A stretch of 64,000 nt of DNA, from the NCBI GenBank assembly GCA_002717145.1, contig PBCP01000001.1:131234-195233 (forward strand), in the 5' to 3' direction. This DNA comes from Planctomycetaceae bacterium. GTDB lineage: Bacteria > Planctomycetota > Planctomycetia > Pirellulales > Pirellulaceae. The position numbers and the translations under genes are program-made. Under the pieces are notes generated by a model. The model saw only the letters and a program-made list of their open reading frames with translations. It did not search any database and was not told the origin of the DNA. Below are positions 10,032 to 18,537 of the stretch, piece by piece (the stretch's first letter is position 1; each line of letters begins with the position of its first letter).

Positions 10032-11417
10032 TTATCCAGAAACCTCGATTGCCTGTTCAAGCCCTTCTGCCGCTTCTTTTTCGATCCGCTCAAGCACATC
10101 TTCCCGCCGGACGTAAACTAATAATCCAAGAATCGCAATGTTCAGGATGCCCATTGCGGTAAATGCATGAACATCACCAAACAGAGCCTCGACCTTTCCA
10201 GCAATGAGATTTCCCACGACATGACCAACATTTGACAGCGTCATAAAGATCGTAAACATCGTGGCGCTCGATTGAGTCCAGGATAGGGCCATAGACTCTG
10301 CTAAATAATTGACGACGAATGCCGCGAGCAAAATCTTATAGCCAACAGCATAACTCCAGACAATATGGTTATCCCAGTACCCATCAGCAGCCCAGTCTGT
10401 GGGATAAGAATAGCCCCAGTAATCGGAGCTCATAGCAAACAGAATTGACACCAACCCATAACCGCCCATCCCGAAAACCATCATCTTTTTACGACCAAAC
10501 CGATCCCCAAGAAAGCCACAAATCACTGCCGAAATAGCCTCTGGAATTCCGGCATATCCCATGACATGGCTGGTGTGGGTGGAACTCCAGCCAATTTTCT
10601 GATTACAAATCGTCTTTAGGATCGTTTCCATCACTCCCCAGCCAATCAGGCTAAGTAGAACCAGCAAAAAAAATGCCATGGTGGTTCGCATCGAAAAGCC
10701 CCGAATGACATCATGAACAATCGAAACAACATTGCGATGGCCCGTTGGTGCCCCAGTCATCTGCTCGTTAGGCTGATACAAATCCCACGGAAATCGTTTG
10801 TCCCCCTTTCGTTCAACCAATAATAAGGGCACAAGCATAATCAACAGCAGGATGACAACTTGTGCAGCCACCGCGCCCTGAATTCCGTACTGGTTCATCA
10901 CGGAGGCTAAGACAGCGGCTCCTGCGGACGTACCCAAGAGCTTACTCGCCCACATCGCTCCATTGACAGCTCCCTGTTCGGAATCGGTGAGAATATCAAC
11001 GGCCAACGCATCGGAGACTACGTCTTGTAAAACTACGAATACGTTGTGAATAAAGAACACCCACAATAATAGATCGGCCGACCGTTCGACGTCTAAATCT
11101 TCGCCCTCCATATGTGGAACAGCAAAATAGATTCCAATCAGAGTAATTGCCATGAGCAATTGAGCCAAAACGATCCACGGTCGTCGACGGCCAAATCCCT
11201 TAAATTGAAGAGAATCGATTACCGGTGCCCAGATAATTTTAAAAGTCCAAGGTAACAAAGCAAAGGCTGTCAGTGCACCTACTCGCTCAGTACTAAGCCC
11301 CATCCCCGACAAATAGTTGGCCATCGTAATGGTCATAAAGCCCCAGGGCACACCTTGTGCAAAATAGAGGGCACAAAGAGTGAATACTCGCTGGGTTCTA
11401 CTGTCTGCTAATGCCAA
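10032..11417 (-). CDS. MFS transporter (PAT/AmpG-like)
   Basis: 461 residues if started at the TTG at 11417. That TTG lies 17 bases after the preceding gene's stop and has GGAG 10 bases upstream; the frame is also open to 11492, but that form overlaps the lactonase gene by 58 bases. About 12 hydrophobic segments are visible. The first (ALYFAQGVPWGF) resembles AmpG/PAT-type permeases, and a cytoplasmic loop with GDRFGRKK after the sixth or seventh helix is a typical MFS motif. The cargo is unknown. Muropeptides or a sugar derivative released by the neighbouring enzymes are possibilities. It sits between the lactonase gene and the PSCyt/DUF1553 gene on one strand. Confidence 0.85.
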   Translation of the reverse strand: MALADSRTQRVFTLCALYFAQGVPWGFMTITMANYLSGMGLSTERVGALTAFALLPWTFKIIWAPVIDSLQFKGFGRRRPWIVLAQLLMAITLIGIYFAVPHMEGEDLDVERSADLLLWVFFIHNVFVVLQDVVSDALAVDILTDSEQGAVNGAMWASKLLGTSAGAAVLASVMNQYGIQGAVAAQVVILLLIMLVPLLLVERKGDKRFPWDLYQPNEQMTGAPTGHRNVVSIVHDVIRGFSMRTTMAFFLLVLLSLIGWGVMETILKTICNQKIGWSSTHTSHVMGYAGIPEAISAVICGFLGDRFGRKKMMVFGMGGYGLVSILFAMSSDYWGYSYPTDWAADGYWDNHIVWSYAVGYKILLAAFVVNYLAESMALSWTQSSATMFTIFMTLSNVGHVVGNLIAGKVEALFGDVHAFTAMGILNIAILGLLVYVRREDVLERIEKEAAEGLEQAIEVSG

Positions 11418-11434
11418 GGTTAATGTGCTCCGGA

Positions 11435-12442
11435 TTATCGAATTGGTTTGCCAGCAACGCGAGTGGGGATTGCCAGTAACTTCGTTCCGCACGTCACAAA
11501 CAACGTCTTACGATTCACTCCACCGAACGTGCAATTGGTAATTGTATCTTCCGGGGTTTCCCGAAAAGCCAGTATTTTCCCTTCGGGCGACACCACATGA
11601 ATACCGGGCCTGGTATCCAGCGTTTCACTAGTTTGTCGAGTTGCATGCAGCCCGGCCGCAACATACAGATTGCCCATTTCGTCTATGGCCATGCCATCGC
11701 CACTACGCCCGGGATAAAAGTCGATGACCACCTTCTCATCCGTCAAACTTCCGTCTCTTTGGATTTCATAACTTCGAATATCCCGATGATGATCTGCATC
11801 CGGATGAGCTTCGATGAGATACAATTTCCTGCCGTTGGGTGAAGTCACCAAACCATTGGGCATATGGATGTCAGGCCAGGCAAGCACTTGCTCAAGGCTT
11901 CCGTCTCGATCCAGTCGATACACCGCATTTACATTTCCCTGAGATGGATCCGCTGTCCCGGGACGGGATGAAAAATAGAGGCGGCCTTTGTAATCAAAAC
12001 AGAGGTCGTTCGGTGCCGCTAATGGGAAGGAGTTGAACTGGTCAGCCATGACCTTAACCGTTCCGGCCTTCCAGTCTGTCCGGGTAACTCGGCCAGCGCC
12101 TCCTTCACACGCCCATAAATTGCCCTTTCCATCGAAGTGAAGGCCATTGGCTTTATTGCTGTTCTCACGGAACACGGATAAATTGCGGCCATCCCATTTC
12201 AGAATCTTCTCTGCCGGAACGTTTGTGAAATACAACGCTCCGTTACCCCAGGCCGGACCTTCCGTGAACACTTTATCATCTTCAATCGTGGTCAGGACTT
12301 TTACCTGCCCGAGAAATTCTTCCGTATTCAGACTGGAATAATCTGCGGCCGAGGACAGGGGAGTCCGCGCTGTCCAGGATGCTAGCAGCGCTGCTGAGCC
12401 GCCGAGCATTAATGCTGAGCGTCTATTCACAAGATAAGTCAT
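11435..12442 (-). CDS. Exported SMP-30/gluconolactonase-like beta-propeller
   Basis: 335 residues. The start is the ATG at 12442, preceded by AGGA 7 bases upstream; a TTG five codons earlier is less likely. A Tat-like signal (NRRSALMLGG) opens the protein. The remainder is an SMP-30/LRE-type six-bladed propeller: FTEGPAW carries the usual metal-ligand Glu, and later N-D-L and G-D-G-M-A motifs supply further candidate metal ligands. The family hydrolyses sugar lactones such as gluconolactone. An exported copy at the head of a catabolic gene string suggests use on oxidised sugars outside the cytoplasm. The substrate is inferred only from family. Confidence 0.88.
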   Translation of the reverse strand: MTYLVNRRSALMLGGSAALLASWTARTPLSSAADYSSLNTEEFLGQVKVLTTIEDDKVFTEGPAWGNGALYFTNVPAEKILKWDGRNLSVFRENSNKANGLHFDGKGNLWACEGGAGRVTRTDWKAGTVKVMADQFNSFPLAAPNDLCFDYKGRLYFSSRPGTADPSQGNVNAVYRLDRDGSLEQVLAWPDIHMPNGLVTSPNGRKLYLIEAHPDADHHRDIRSYEIQRDGSLTDEKVVIDFYPGRSGDGMAIDEMGNLYVAAGLHATRQTSETLDTRPGIHVVSPEGKILAFRETPEDTITNCTFGGVNRKTLFVTCGTKLLAIPTRVAGKPIR

Positions 12443-12523
12443 CGATGATCCTATCAAGAGGTGCCTGTCCGGTTTAAATTCCGAGTACTCGGATTATAGG
12501 TCAGTTCCCGGCATGACGCGCAT

Positions 12524-12555
12524 AAAAAAACAGCCCGTGATTTCACGGGCTGTTT
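12524..12555 (-). terminator. Rho-independent terminator of atpE
   Basis: A perfect 13-bp inverted repeat (arms 12528-12540 and 12543-12555, core CAGCCCGTGA) has a 2-base spacer. Read on the minus strand it is followed by a run of seven T. It lies about 35 bases downstream of the atpE stop and separates that gene from the lactonase gene. Confidence 0.9.
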
Positions 12556-12590
12556 CTTGTTCGTAAAGCTATGTTGCTTTGCAGTCCAGA

Positions 12591-12887
12591 TCAGGCCTGG
12601 TTCATGCAAACAACAAGTGCGAAGAAGGTAAAACCTTCAATCAGTGCAGCTGCAATAATCATTGCAGTCTGAATCTGACCAGCTTTTTCGGGCTGGCGAG
12701 CCATGCTCTCAAAAGCACCAGCGGCCAACTTACCGATACCAGCGGCAGCACCAAGTGTCACCAGACCGGCACCAAAAGCACCTGAAAAAGTAATAAGCGC
12801 CTGGTCTCCACCTTGAGCTAAAGCTGGCGAAGCCAAAACGAGCAGAGCACCAACGCTCCACATAGCTAATTTAGCTAATTTGTTCAC
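12591..12887 (-). CDS. atpE: ATP synthase F0 subunit c with N-terminal signal-like leader
   Basis: 98 residues. The start is GTG at 12887 with GGAG 8 bases upstream. Residues 1-25 look like a cleavable signal peptide (ending PALAQ). Then come the two c-subunit helices around the polar loop ARQPE (residues 63-67), with the ion-carrying Glu at residue 84 in ALIEGFTFF. The position equivalent to the Na+-binding Gln of Na+-type rings is Ile, and the residue after Glu84 is Gly rather than Ser/Thr, so protons are the likely coupling ion. The gene stands alone between a candidate promoter and a strong terminator, with no other atp gene in the window. Confidence 0.93.
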   Translation of the reverse strand: MNKLAKLAMWSVGALLVLASPALAQGGDQALITFSGAFGAGLVTLGAAAGIGKLAAGAFESMARQPEKAGQIQTAMIIAAALIEGFTFFALVVCMNQA

Positions 12888-12925
12888 GGAATTATCTCCT
12901 ACAATCTAACGTCTAGACGCGACTC

Positions 12926-12955
12926 ATCATTGTGGCGGATCAAGCCACGAGTCAA
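12926..12955 (-). promoter_or_regulatory. Candidate sigma-70-type promoter of atpE
   Basis: On the minus strand TTGACT (12950-12955) is followed after 18 bases by AATGAT (12926-12931), 39 bases upstream of the GTG. The -35 match is good and the -10 match is 4 of 6. The rest of the 245-base gap (12888-13132) holds only a short GGGCT/AGCCC hairpin near 13000 without a T-run. Confidence 0.4.
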
Positions 12956-13132
12956 CATTACGAATATTCTTAATTCTGTTTTCAACCTATGTTTGCAGGG
13001 GCTAAAAAGCCCTACCAACGCTTGATTTTCAGTCGAAACCAATAGCCTATGGTGACAATAGTGAGTCGTCAACCTTTCACAATTGGATTATCTGACAGAT
13101 TTGTTAAAAACTATCAATTTCTCCTGTTTTGG

Positions 13133-14494
13133 CTAGTTTGACGCTGGCTTGACTACTTTTTTCTTGAGTTGGTCAATCAGGACAGCGATTAGAATTAGAG
13201 TCCCATAAATCACCATTTGGCGGTATGAATCAACTCCGGCCATATTCAATCCGTTTTGAATAACCCCCAGAATCAGTGCCCCTATAAAGGTTCCAAAGAT
13301 CTTACCCTCGCCACCCATCAGGCTAGTACCACCGACTACAACAGCAGCGATCACCTGCAACTCATAAAATTCACCGGCTTTCGGCCTGCCCGTTCCGAAG
13401 TGAGAAACATCTAAAACGCCGGCCAAACCTGCTGCCAGTCCGCAGATAGCGTAAACCGCAATTAAAACGCCTACGACGGGAACACCGGACAATCTAGCGG
13501 CGGTTTCATTTCCACCAACCGCATATACATAACGGCCAAACGCCGTATGGTTCATAACGACATGCGCTACAACAAACAATAGAATCATCATGACAATCTG
13601 GCTCGGAATTCCCAGAACTGACGACGAATAGAGGGCTCCGATCGAATTGGCTTCGATTTTAACTGCATCCGCACCGCCTGCCAAAATATAGGACATCCCT
13701 CTGGCAACCATCATCAATCCCAACGTCACTACGAAAGGTGGCACCTTAAACAAGGTGACAATCACGCCTGCAAATACGCCGGCGAGAGCACAAACTACCA
13801 TGGCCACAATAAATGCCAACAACACATCGAGTCCACTCGCGTCTTTTCCGCCAAGGTAACTTTGCAATGTCGTTGCGGCCACGACTGCGGCCAAAGCCAT
13901 CAAACTGCCGACCGACAAGTCAATGCCGGCCGTAATAATAACCAGAGTCATCCCGATCGCCATAATGGCAATCGGCGCATTTTGATTCAAAATGCCGATG
14001 AGATTATTTGCGGTCAAAAACGTCGGCCAGCGATAACTTGTAGGTTTTGCGATTTTCAGGTTTTTCAGGGCCGGGTAGAGCGAGGCCATTTCTGCTCGAG
14101 AGCTGGAATTCAATACCCGCCATTTGGACGAAAAATCATGGGTCGCCACAAAATCCACTCGCTCGTCCTGTTGGCCAAGTAGCTCCAGTCGTTTTCGAAG
14201 GCTGCTGGGATCTCCCAGTTCAACTCCCACGACATGCGCGCCACCATTTTCTAATTCTTCCTTTAATGTGGTGGCAAAGGCTTCGTCGGCAGCGGTGGTT
14301 CGAGCGACTATCAGAACATTGATATCCTTGCCTGCTTCTTTCACGAGGCTGGATGCAAGTTTACGAGCGGCCGAAGGGTCCTCCGGATGCATATCACTGA
14401 TTGTCAACAAACTGATGAGAACGCAAAGCCCGATTAACACAAAGACCATGCCGTAATCAACAAACAAAACGCGAATGTACTTATTCTTCATCAT
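13133..14494 (-). CDS. ABC sugar transporter permease (RbsC-like) with large inserted extracytoplasmic domain
   Basis: 453 residues from the ATG at 14494, whose A is shared with the TGA of the ATPase gene (TGATG), implying translational coupling. The C-terminal part (about 165-450) is a standard RbsC/BPD_transp_2 permease with multiple helices and the GIDLSVGS and AGLAGVLD motifs. Unlike ordinary RbsC (about 320 residues), the first helix (10-31) is followed by about 130 extra residues. Residues 55-125 resemble one lobe of a periplasmic sugar-binding protein (INVLIV..., alternating beta and alpha, then D-F-V-A-T). This may be a built-in docking or binding lobe. Transport substrate is unknown. 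Confidence 0.88.
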   Translation of the reverse strand: MMKNKYIRVLFVDYGMVFVLIGLCVLISLLTISDMHPEDPSAARKLASSLVKEAGKDINVLIVARTTAADEAFATTLKEELENGGAHVVGVELGDPSSLRKRLELLGQQDERVDFVATHDFSSKWRVLNSSSRAEMASLYPALKNLKIAKPTSYRWPTFLTANNLIGILNQNAPIAIMAIGMTLVIITAGIDLSVGSLMALAAVVAATTLQSYLGGKDASGLDVLLAFIVAMVVCALAGVFAGVIVTLFKVPPFVVTLGLMMVARGMSYILAGGADAVKIEANSIGALYSSSVLGIPSQIVMMILLFVVAHVVMNHTAFGRYVYAVGGNETAARLSGVPVVGVLIAVYAICGLAAGLAGVLDVSHFGTGRPKAGEFYELQVIAAVVVGGTSLMGGEGKIFGTFIGALILGVIQNGLNMAGVDSYRQMVIYGTLILIAVLIDQLKKKVVKPASN

Positions 14495-16029
14495 CAAACA
14501 GCCGTATCTTCTCTCGTTCCCGTTGCCAGTTTCATCAACTCCTCCTGAGACACGCCTTCATTCTTTAGACACCCGGCAACGTGCCCTTCATGCATAACTA
14601 GTATACGGTCACTCATTCCGAGTACTTCCGGCAATTCAGAGCTAATCATAATGATTGCCTTTCCTCGCCGGGCAAGTTGATTCATCAAAAGATAGATTTC
14701 ATATTTAGCGCCAACATCAATCCCTCGAGTTGGTTCATCAAAAATAATCACTTCGGCATTACGTTGCAGCCATTTAGCCAATACGACTTTTTGCTGATTA
14801 CCGCCTGAAAGTGTTTCGGCGACCTGATGGCCGCCGGTGACCTTAATTTGCAGCTGATGAATATATTCGCCAAAAGCCGACGTCTCTTCCGTCTTACGAA
14901 TGAATCCTGCACGGACGAAATCTCTCATGTTAGGTAAGCCGAAGTTTTCCTGAACCGTCTGTCCTAAAACAAGGCCCTGTCCTTTTCGGTCTTCGGTTAG
15001 CAGACAAATCCCATGGGCGATTGCCTGACGTGGCGACTTAATATTGAGCTCTTGACCATCGAGCGTAACGGAGCCGGAATCTGGGCGATCTGCTCCGAAT
15101 AGAAGTCGGACAGTTTCTGTACGACCGGCGCCTACCAACCCGGCTACTCCCAAAATCTCTCCCGACCGGACATCAAAGGAAACATCCTGGACCGCATCAC
15201 CGCGTGACAGGCCTTTCACCTCCAGCCGAACTTCTCCCACAGGGCGCGTTTCGTCCGGAAATTCATTGGCGAGACTTCGGCCGACCATTAATTCGATAAT
15301 CTCGTCTCTTGTCATTTCGTCAGCCTGTTGCGTGCCGACATGCTGTCCATCACGTAACACCATAATTCTGTCCGCCAAACGATCAATTTCGTCGAGCCGA
15401 TGGCTAATGTAAATAATACCGATACCCTGACGTCGCAGTTCATCAACAATTCCATAGAGTCCTTCGACTTCTCGTGGCGTCAATGCCGCACTTGGTTCAT
15501 CCATCACGACAATTCGGGCCTTTAATGCCAGAGCCTTGGCAATCTCGACAACCTGTTGCTGTGCCACTGTTAAATCACGACAAAGAGCACTCGGGTCAAC
15601 CTGAACGCCGATACGCTCAAACAGACTGCGCGCTGTCTCTCGCTCCTGACTCGTCGCAATCCAACTCAAGGCCGAGTTTTCCTGACCCAAAAAGATATTC
15701 TCTCGCGCCGTTAATGCCGGAATCAGATTGAATTCCTGAAAGATAATTCCCACTCCGGCATCCTGCGATGAGGTAGGTGAATCGATCTGGATCTTCTGGC
15801 CATCTATTTCGATGGAGCCGGTATCCGGAGCATGAACTCCGCCAAGAATCTTTATCAAGGTGCTTTTCCCAGCACCATTCTCCCCCAACAGCGCCAAGAC
15901 TTCACCCGGATACAAATCAAGGTTTACGTCCGCTAATGCGCGTACCCCTGGAAATGACTTTGATACATTGGTCATTTTCAGCAGGGGCTGAGATTGACTC
16001 GGACTCTGGATGCTCACAGGGTCAGCCAT
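14494..16029 (-). CDS. ABC sugar transporter ATP-binding protein (RbsA-like, two ATPase domains)
   Basis: 511 residues with an ATG directly after the stop of the binding-protein gene. It has two ABC domains, as in RbsA/MglA/XylG proteins. Domain 1 has Walker A GENGAGKST (49-57) and Walker B IVVMDEPS, with a degenerate signature (LTVAQQQ). Domain 2 has a degenerate Walker A (GLVGAGRTE) but an intact LSGGNQQ signature and Walker B IIFDEPT. This asymmetric pattern is normal for the family, which drives import of pentoses, hexoses or related compounds. Its gene order (binding protein, ATPase, permease) forms one operon with the neighbours. Confidence 0.93.
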   Translation of the reverse strand: MADPVSIQSPSQSQPLLKMTNVSKSFPGVRALADVNLDLYPGEVLALLGENGAGKSTLIKILGGVHAPDTGSIEIDGQKIQIDSPTSSQDAGVGIIFQEFNLIPALTARENIFLGQENSALSWIATSQERETARSLFERIGVQVDPSALCRDLTVAQQQVVEIAKALALKARIVVMDEPSAALTPREVEGLYGIVDELRRQGIGIIYISHRLDEIDRLADRIMVLRDGQHVGTQQADEMTRDEIIELMVGRSLANEFPDETRPVGEVRLEVKGLSRGDAVQDVSFDVRSGEILGVAGLVGAGRTETVRLLFGADRPDSGSVTLDGQELNIKSPRQAIAHGICLLTEDRKGQGLVLGQTVQENFGLPNMRDFVRAGFIRKTEETSAFGEYIHQLQIKVTGGHQVAETLSGGNQQKVVLAKWLQRNAEVIIFDEPTRGIDVGAKYEIYLLMNQLARRGKAIIMISSELPEVLGMSDRILVMHEGHVAGCLKNEGVSQEELMKLATGTREDTAV

Positions 16030-17046
16030 TTATTCAGCTGCTTTTAACTCGGGATCTTTTTGAGCATCTTCTTGTTTGTACAGGGCGGTAGGAATCAAAG
16101 TTGTCATCTCATATTCCTCTCCCGCCTGATAGGCCAGCAACTTTTCTATAATACCCTGGCCCATTTGTTTGGGAAATTGAATCGGGTCGGCATAAATCTT
16201 ACCTTCGAGGATTGCCTGTTTACCTGCAAGCTCCCCGTCAAATCCAACGATTTGAATGACATCTAACCGATCTGCTTCTTTAATAGCCTGCCAGGCGCCT
16301 AATGCGGAGGGGTCATTAATGGCAAAGATACCTCGCAGATTTGGATGTGCCTTGAGGTTATCAGCGGCAGCTTTATAGCCGATATCCTGATCACCACCAC
16401 CATTAACTTCGGCCACGATTGTGATTTTGCCGCTTTCGGTGGATGCATTGTGAGCATCCAGAACTTTCTTAAATCCATCGACACGTAGCACGCATGAATT
16501 CGCCTGATTAAAGTCCAGAACAAGCACTTCGCCGCCTTCTTCTCCGAGGATTTCAACCATGGCCGCGCCAGCCAGTTCGCCGCCCTGGAAATTGTCGGTC
16601 CCAATATGGCCGGCAATTTCAACACCCTCTGCCACGCACTGGAGATCGCATGTGAACACTGGAATTCCAGCTTCATTTGCTTTTTTGATGGCGGGGCCAA
16701 TAGCAAGTCGATCCGTAGGGTTTAACACAATCGCATCAACGCCCTGACTAATAAAGTCTTCTATTTGATTTGCTTGTTTTTTTACGTCCGAATCGGCATC
16801 TGTCGTTGTCACTTCGAACCCATGAGCCGCTCCGGCTTTTTTTAGGCTGTCAGAGATGATGCCAAAGAATGGATTTTTCAGCGACATCGCTGAATAACCA
16901 ATCTTGCCTTCAACCGGACTATCTTCATTCACCTGGTCGGTAGAACCAACAACATTGCCATCGTCCTGAATTACAGAGCTTTCTTCGCTAGAGCAGCCAG
17001 TAACCAAAAGTGCCAAGATAAGAGGCAGCCAAACATACTTTGCCAT
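16030..17046 (-). CDS. ABC sugar transporter substrate-binding lipoprotein (RbsB-like)
   Basis: 338 residues. ATG start with AAGGA 9 bases upstream. A lipobox LVTGC places the lipidated Cys at residue 18, followed by a Ser/Glu-rich linker to about residue 45. The rest is a periplasmic-binding-protein fold of the ribose/xylose class (IGYSAMSLKNPFF, then AIVLNPTD, and FAINDPSALGA). This class binds ribose, xylose, galactose, inositol or autoinducer-2, and the pocket residues do not let me choose. It is the first gene of the importer operon, with its stop directly adjoining the ATPase start. No dedicated regulator gene is beside it. Confidence 0.9.
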   Translation of the reverse strand: MAKYVWLPLILALLVTGCSSEESSVIQDDGNVVGSTDQVNEDSPVEGKIGYSAMSLKNPFFGIISDSLKKAGAAHGFEVTTTDADSDVKKQANQIEDFISQGVDAIVLNPTDRLAIGPAIKKANEAGIPVFTCDLQCVAEGVEIAGHIGTDNFQGGELAGAAMVEILGEEGGEVLVLDFNQANSCVLRVDGFKKVLDAHNASTESGKITIVAEVNGGGDQDIGYKAAADNLKAHPNLRGIFAINDPSALGAWQAIKEADRLDVIQIVGFDGELAGKQAILEGKIYADPIQFPKQMGQGIIEKLLAYQAGEEYEMTTLIPTALYKQEDAQKDPELKAAE

Positions 17047-17087
17047 CGATCAAAATCCTTCATAGCTACAAAGTGAAACGGGTCTCT

Positions 17088-17118
17088 TCTATATATACCT
17101 TGATATATTGAATATAGA
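17088..17118. promoter_or_regulatory. AT-rich inverted repeat upstream of the ABC operon
   Basis: Perfect 7-base arms (TCTATAT at 17088-17094 and ATATAGA at 17112-17118) flank an AT-rich centre, 42-72 bases upstream of the binding-protein start, in the divergent gap 17047-17293. It could be an operator or simply AT-rich promoter DNA. Nothing else recognisable lies in this gap. Confidence 0.25.
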
Positions 17119-17293
17119 CGCACAATCAGCAAGTTCCTACGGGTTAGGGCTCTGCCTCGTCCACCGTCTTATAAAGTTTCAGTATATTAAAGAATCAAAC
17201 CGAACCGAGAATTCGCTGGTCTATGATTGAGAAATTCCAGCAAGACACTCCGTCCAGATTTAATCCCACATTTTTAACTTTCCAGAGAGTCCA

Positions 17294-18532
17294 ATGATGA
17301 AACAGATTCTGGCAGCCCTCTTTCTCTTGCCACTTATCAACAGTACAGCTATCGGCGAAAACTGGACAAACTGGCGTGGCCCGAGTTTCAACGGAGTTGC
17401 TACCAAAGGAGATTTCCCAACCTCCTGGAACGTGGACCAGAATATTTCGTGGAAACTGGAGCTGCCGGGTGTCGGTTCCTCGACACCTGTTGTTTGGGAA
17501 GACAATATACTCGTCACAGCTAATGACGGAGGCTTCAACCTGGTTATCTGCCTGGATCGAGCTGGTAAGGAACAATGGCGCACTCAAGTGGGTTCTTCCC
17601 GAGGTGGGAAACATCGCAAGGCAAGTGGCAGTAATCCCTCACCGATTACAGATGGTGAAGCGATATACGTATATTACAAAAGTGGTGATCTGGCGGCTCT
17701 CGATTTCACTGGCAAAATAAACTGGGTCTCGAATATTCAGGAGAGTCATGGTGAAGATACTCTGTGGTGGGATCTGGGAACGTCACCCGTCTTAACCAAA
17801 GATTCCGTTGTTATTGCCGTCATGCAAACCGGCCCTAGCTTCTTACTGGCAATCGATAAGAAAACCGGGAAACAGCGTTGGAAATCGGAAAGGAATCTGG
17901 ACGCGCCGCTAGAGGCTGCCCAAAGTTACTCCACTCCGATGGTCATCAATGACAACGGCAAAGAAACTTTGGTCGTATTGGGTGCAGATTATGTCACAGG
18001 TCATGATGCTGGCGATGGAAAAGAGTTATGGCGCGTTGGCACTCTCAATCCAAATGGAGAAAAGTACTGGCGGAGTATTGCATCGCCTGTACTCAGTGAT
18101 GGAATACTCCTTGCTCCGTACGCTCGTGGAAAAACACTGACAGCGATCGATCTTACCAAAGACAAACCAAGTGTTGCTTTTACGATTGACGGAATCTGTG
18201 CCGACGTACCAACACCAATCGCTATGAATGGAGCGGCGATTTGCACAACGGACCGAGGGCTCGTAACGAAGATCGATGTTAAAACCGGGAAACAGATTTG
18301 GCAAACCGAACTTGAGAAAGCCCGCATGTCTTTTTCGGCTTCACCAATTCTGGCAGGGAATAATGTCTACCTGACCCGAGAAGATGGGGCCACATTTGTC
18401 GTCAATGCGGAAAACGGTGACCTGGTGGCTAAGAATACTTTGGCTGAAGAATTCACCGTTTCCACTCCGGTTTTTGCTGACGGCCAGATCTTAGTGCGAA
18501 CGATGCAGGCGTTGTACTGTATTGGCAAGTAA
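17294..18532 (+). CDS. Exported PQQ-like beta-propeller protein
   Basis: 412 residues. ATG start with AGAGAG just upstream (a second ATG follows at once). The signal peptide (about residues 1-21) leads to repeated propeller blades with the W-R-G-P-x-F-N-G opening seen in many planctomycete outer propellers, and repeated A/C-L-D-x-x-G-K-x-x-W-type blade motifs. It probably acts in the periplasm as a scaffold or a sugar/alcohol-binding protein. There is no evidence that it binds PQQ itself. It is the first gene of the plus-strand catabolic string, 5 bases before the dioxygenase gene. Confidence 0.85.
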   Translation: MMKQILAALFLLPLINSTAIGENWTNWRGPSFNGVATKGDFPTSWNVDQNISWKLELPGVGSSTPVVWEDNILVTANDGGFNLVICLDRAGKEQWRTQVGSSRGGKHRKASGSNPSPITDGEAIYVYYKSGDLAALDFTGKINWVSNIQESHGEDTLWWDLGTSPVLTKDSVVIAVMQTGPSFLLAIDKKTGKQRWKSERNLDAPLEAAQSYSTPMVINDNGKETLVVLGADYVTGHDAGDGKELWRVGTLNPNGEKYWRSIASPVLSDGILLAPYARGKTLTAIDLTKDKPSVAFTIDGICADVPTPIAMNGAAICTTDRGLVTKIDVKTGKQIWQTELEKARMSFSASPILAGNNVYLTREDGATFVVNAENGDLVAKNTLAEEFTVSTPVFADGQILVRTMQALYCIGK

Positions 18533-18537
18533 AGGTA

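Noticed and set aside
10004..10099. Longer N-terminus for the PSCyt/DUF1553 protein starting at 10099
   Set aside because: It would overlap the transporter gene by 68 bases and place charged residues before a clear signal peptide.
13000..13016. Hairpin near the atpE upstream gap as a terminator for the permease operon
   Set aside because: It has a 5-bp stem and no T-run on either strand, so I do not call it.
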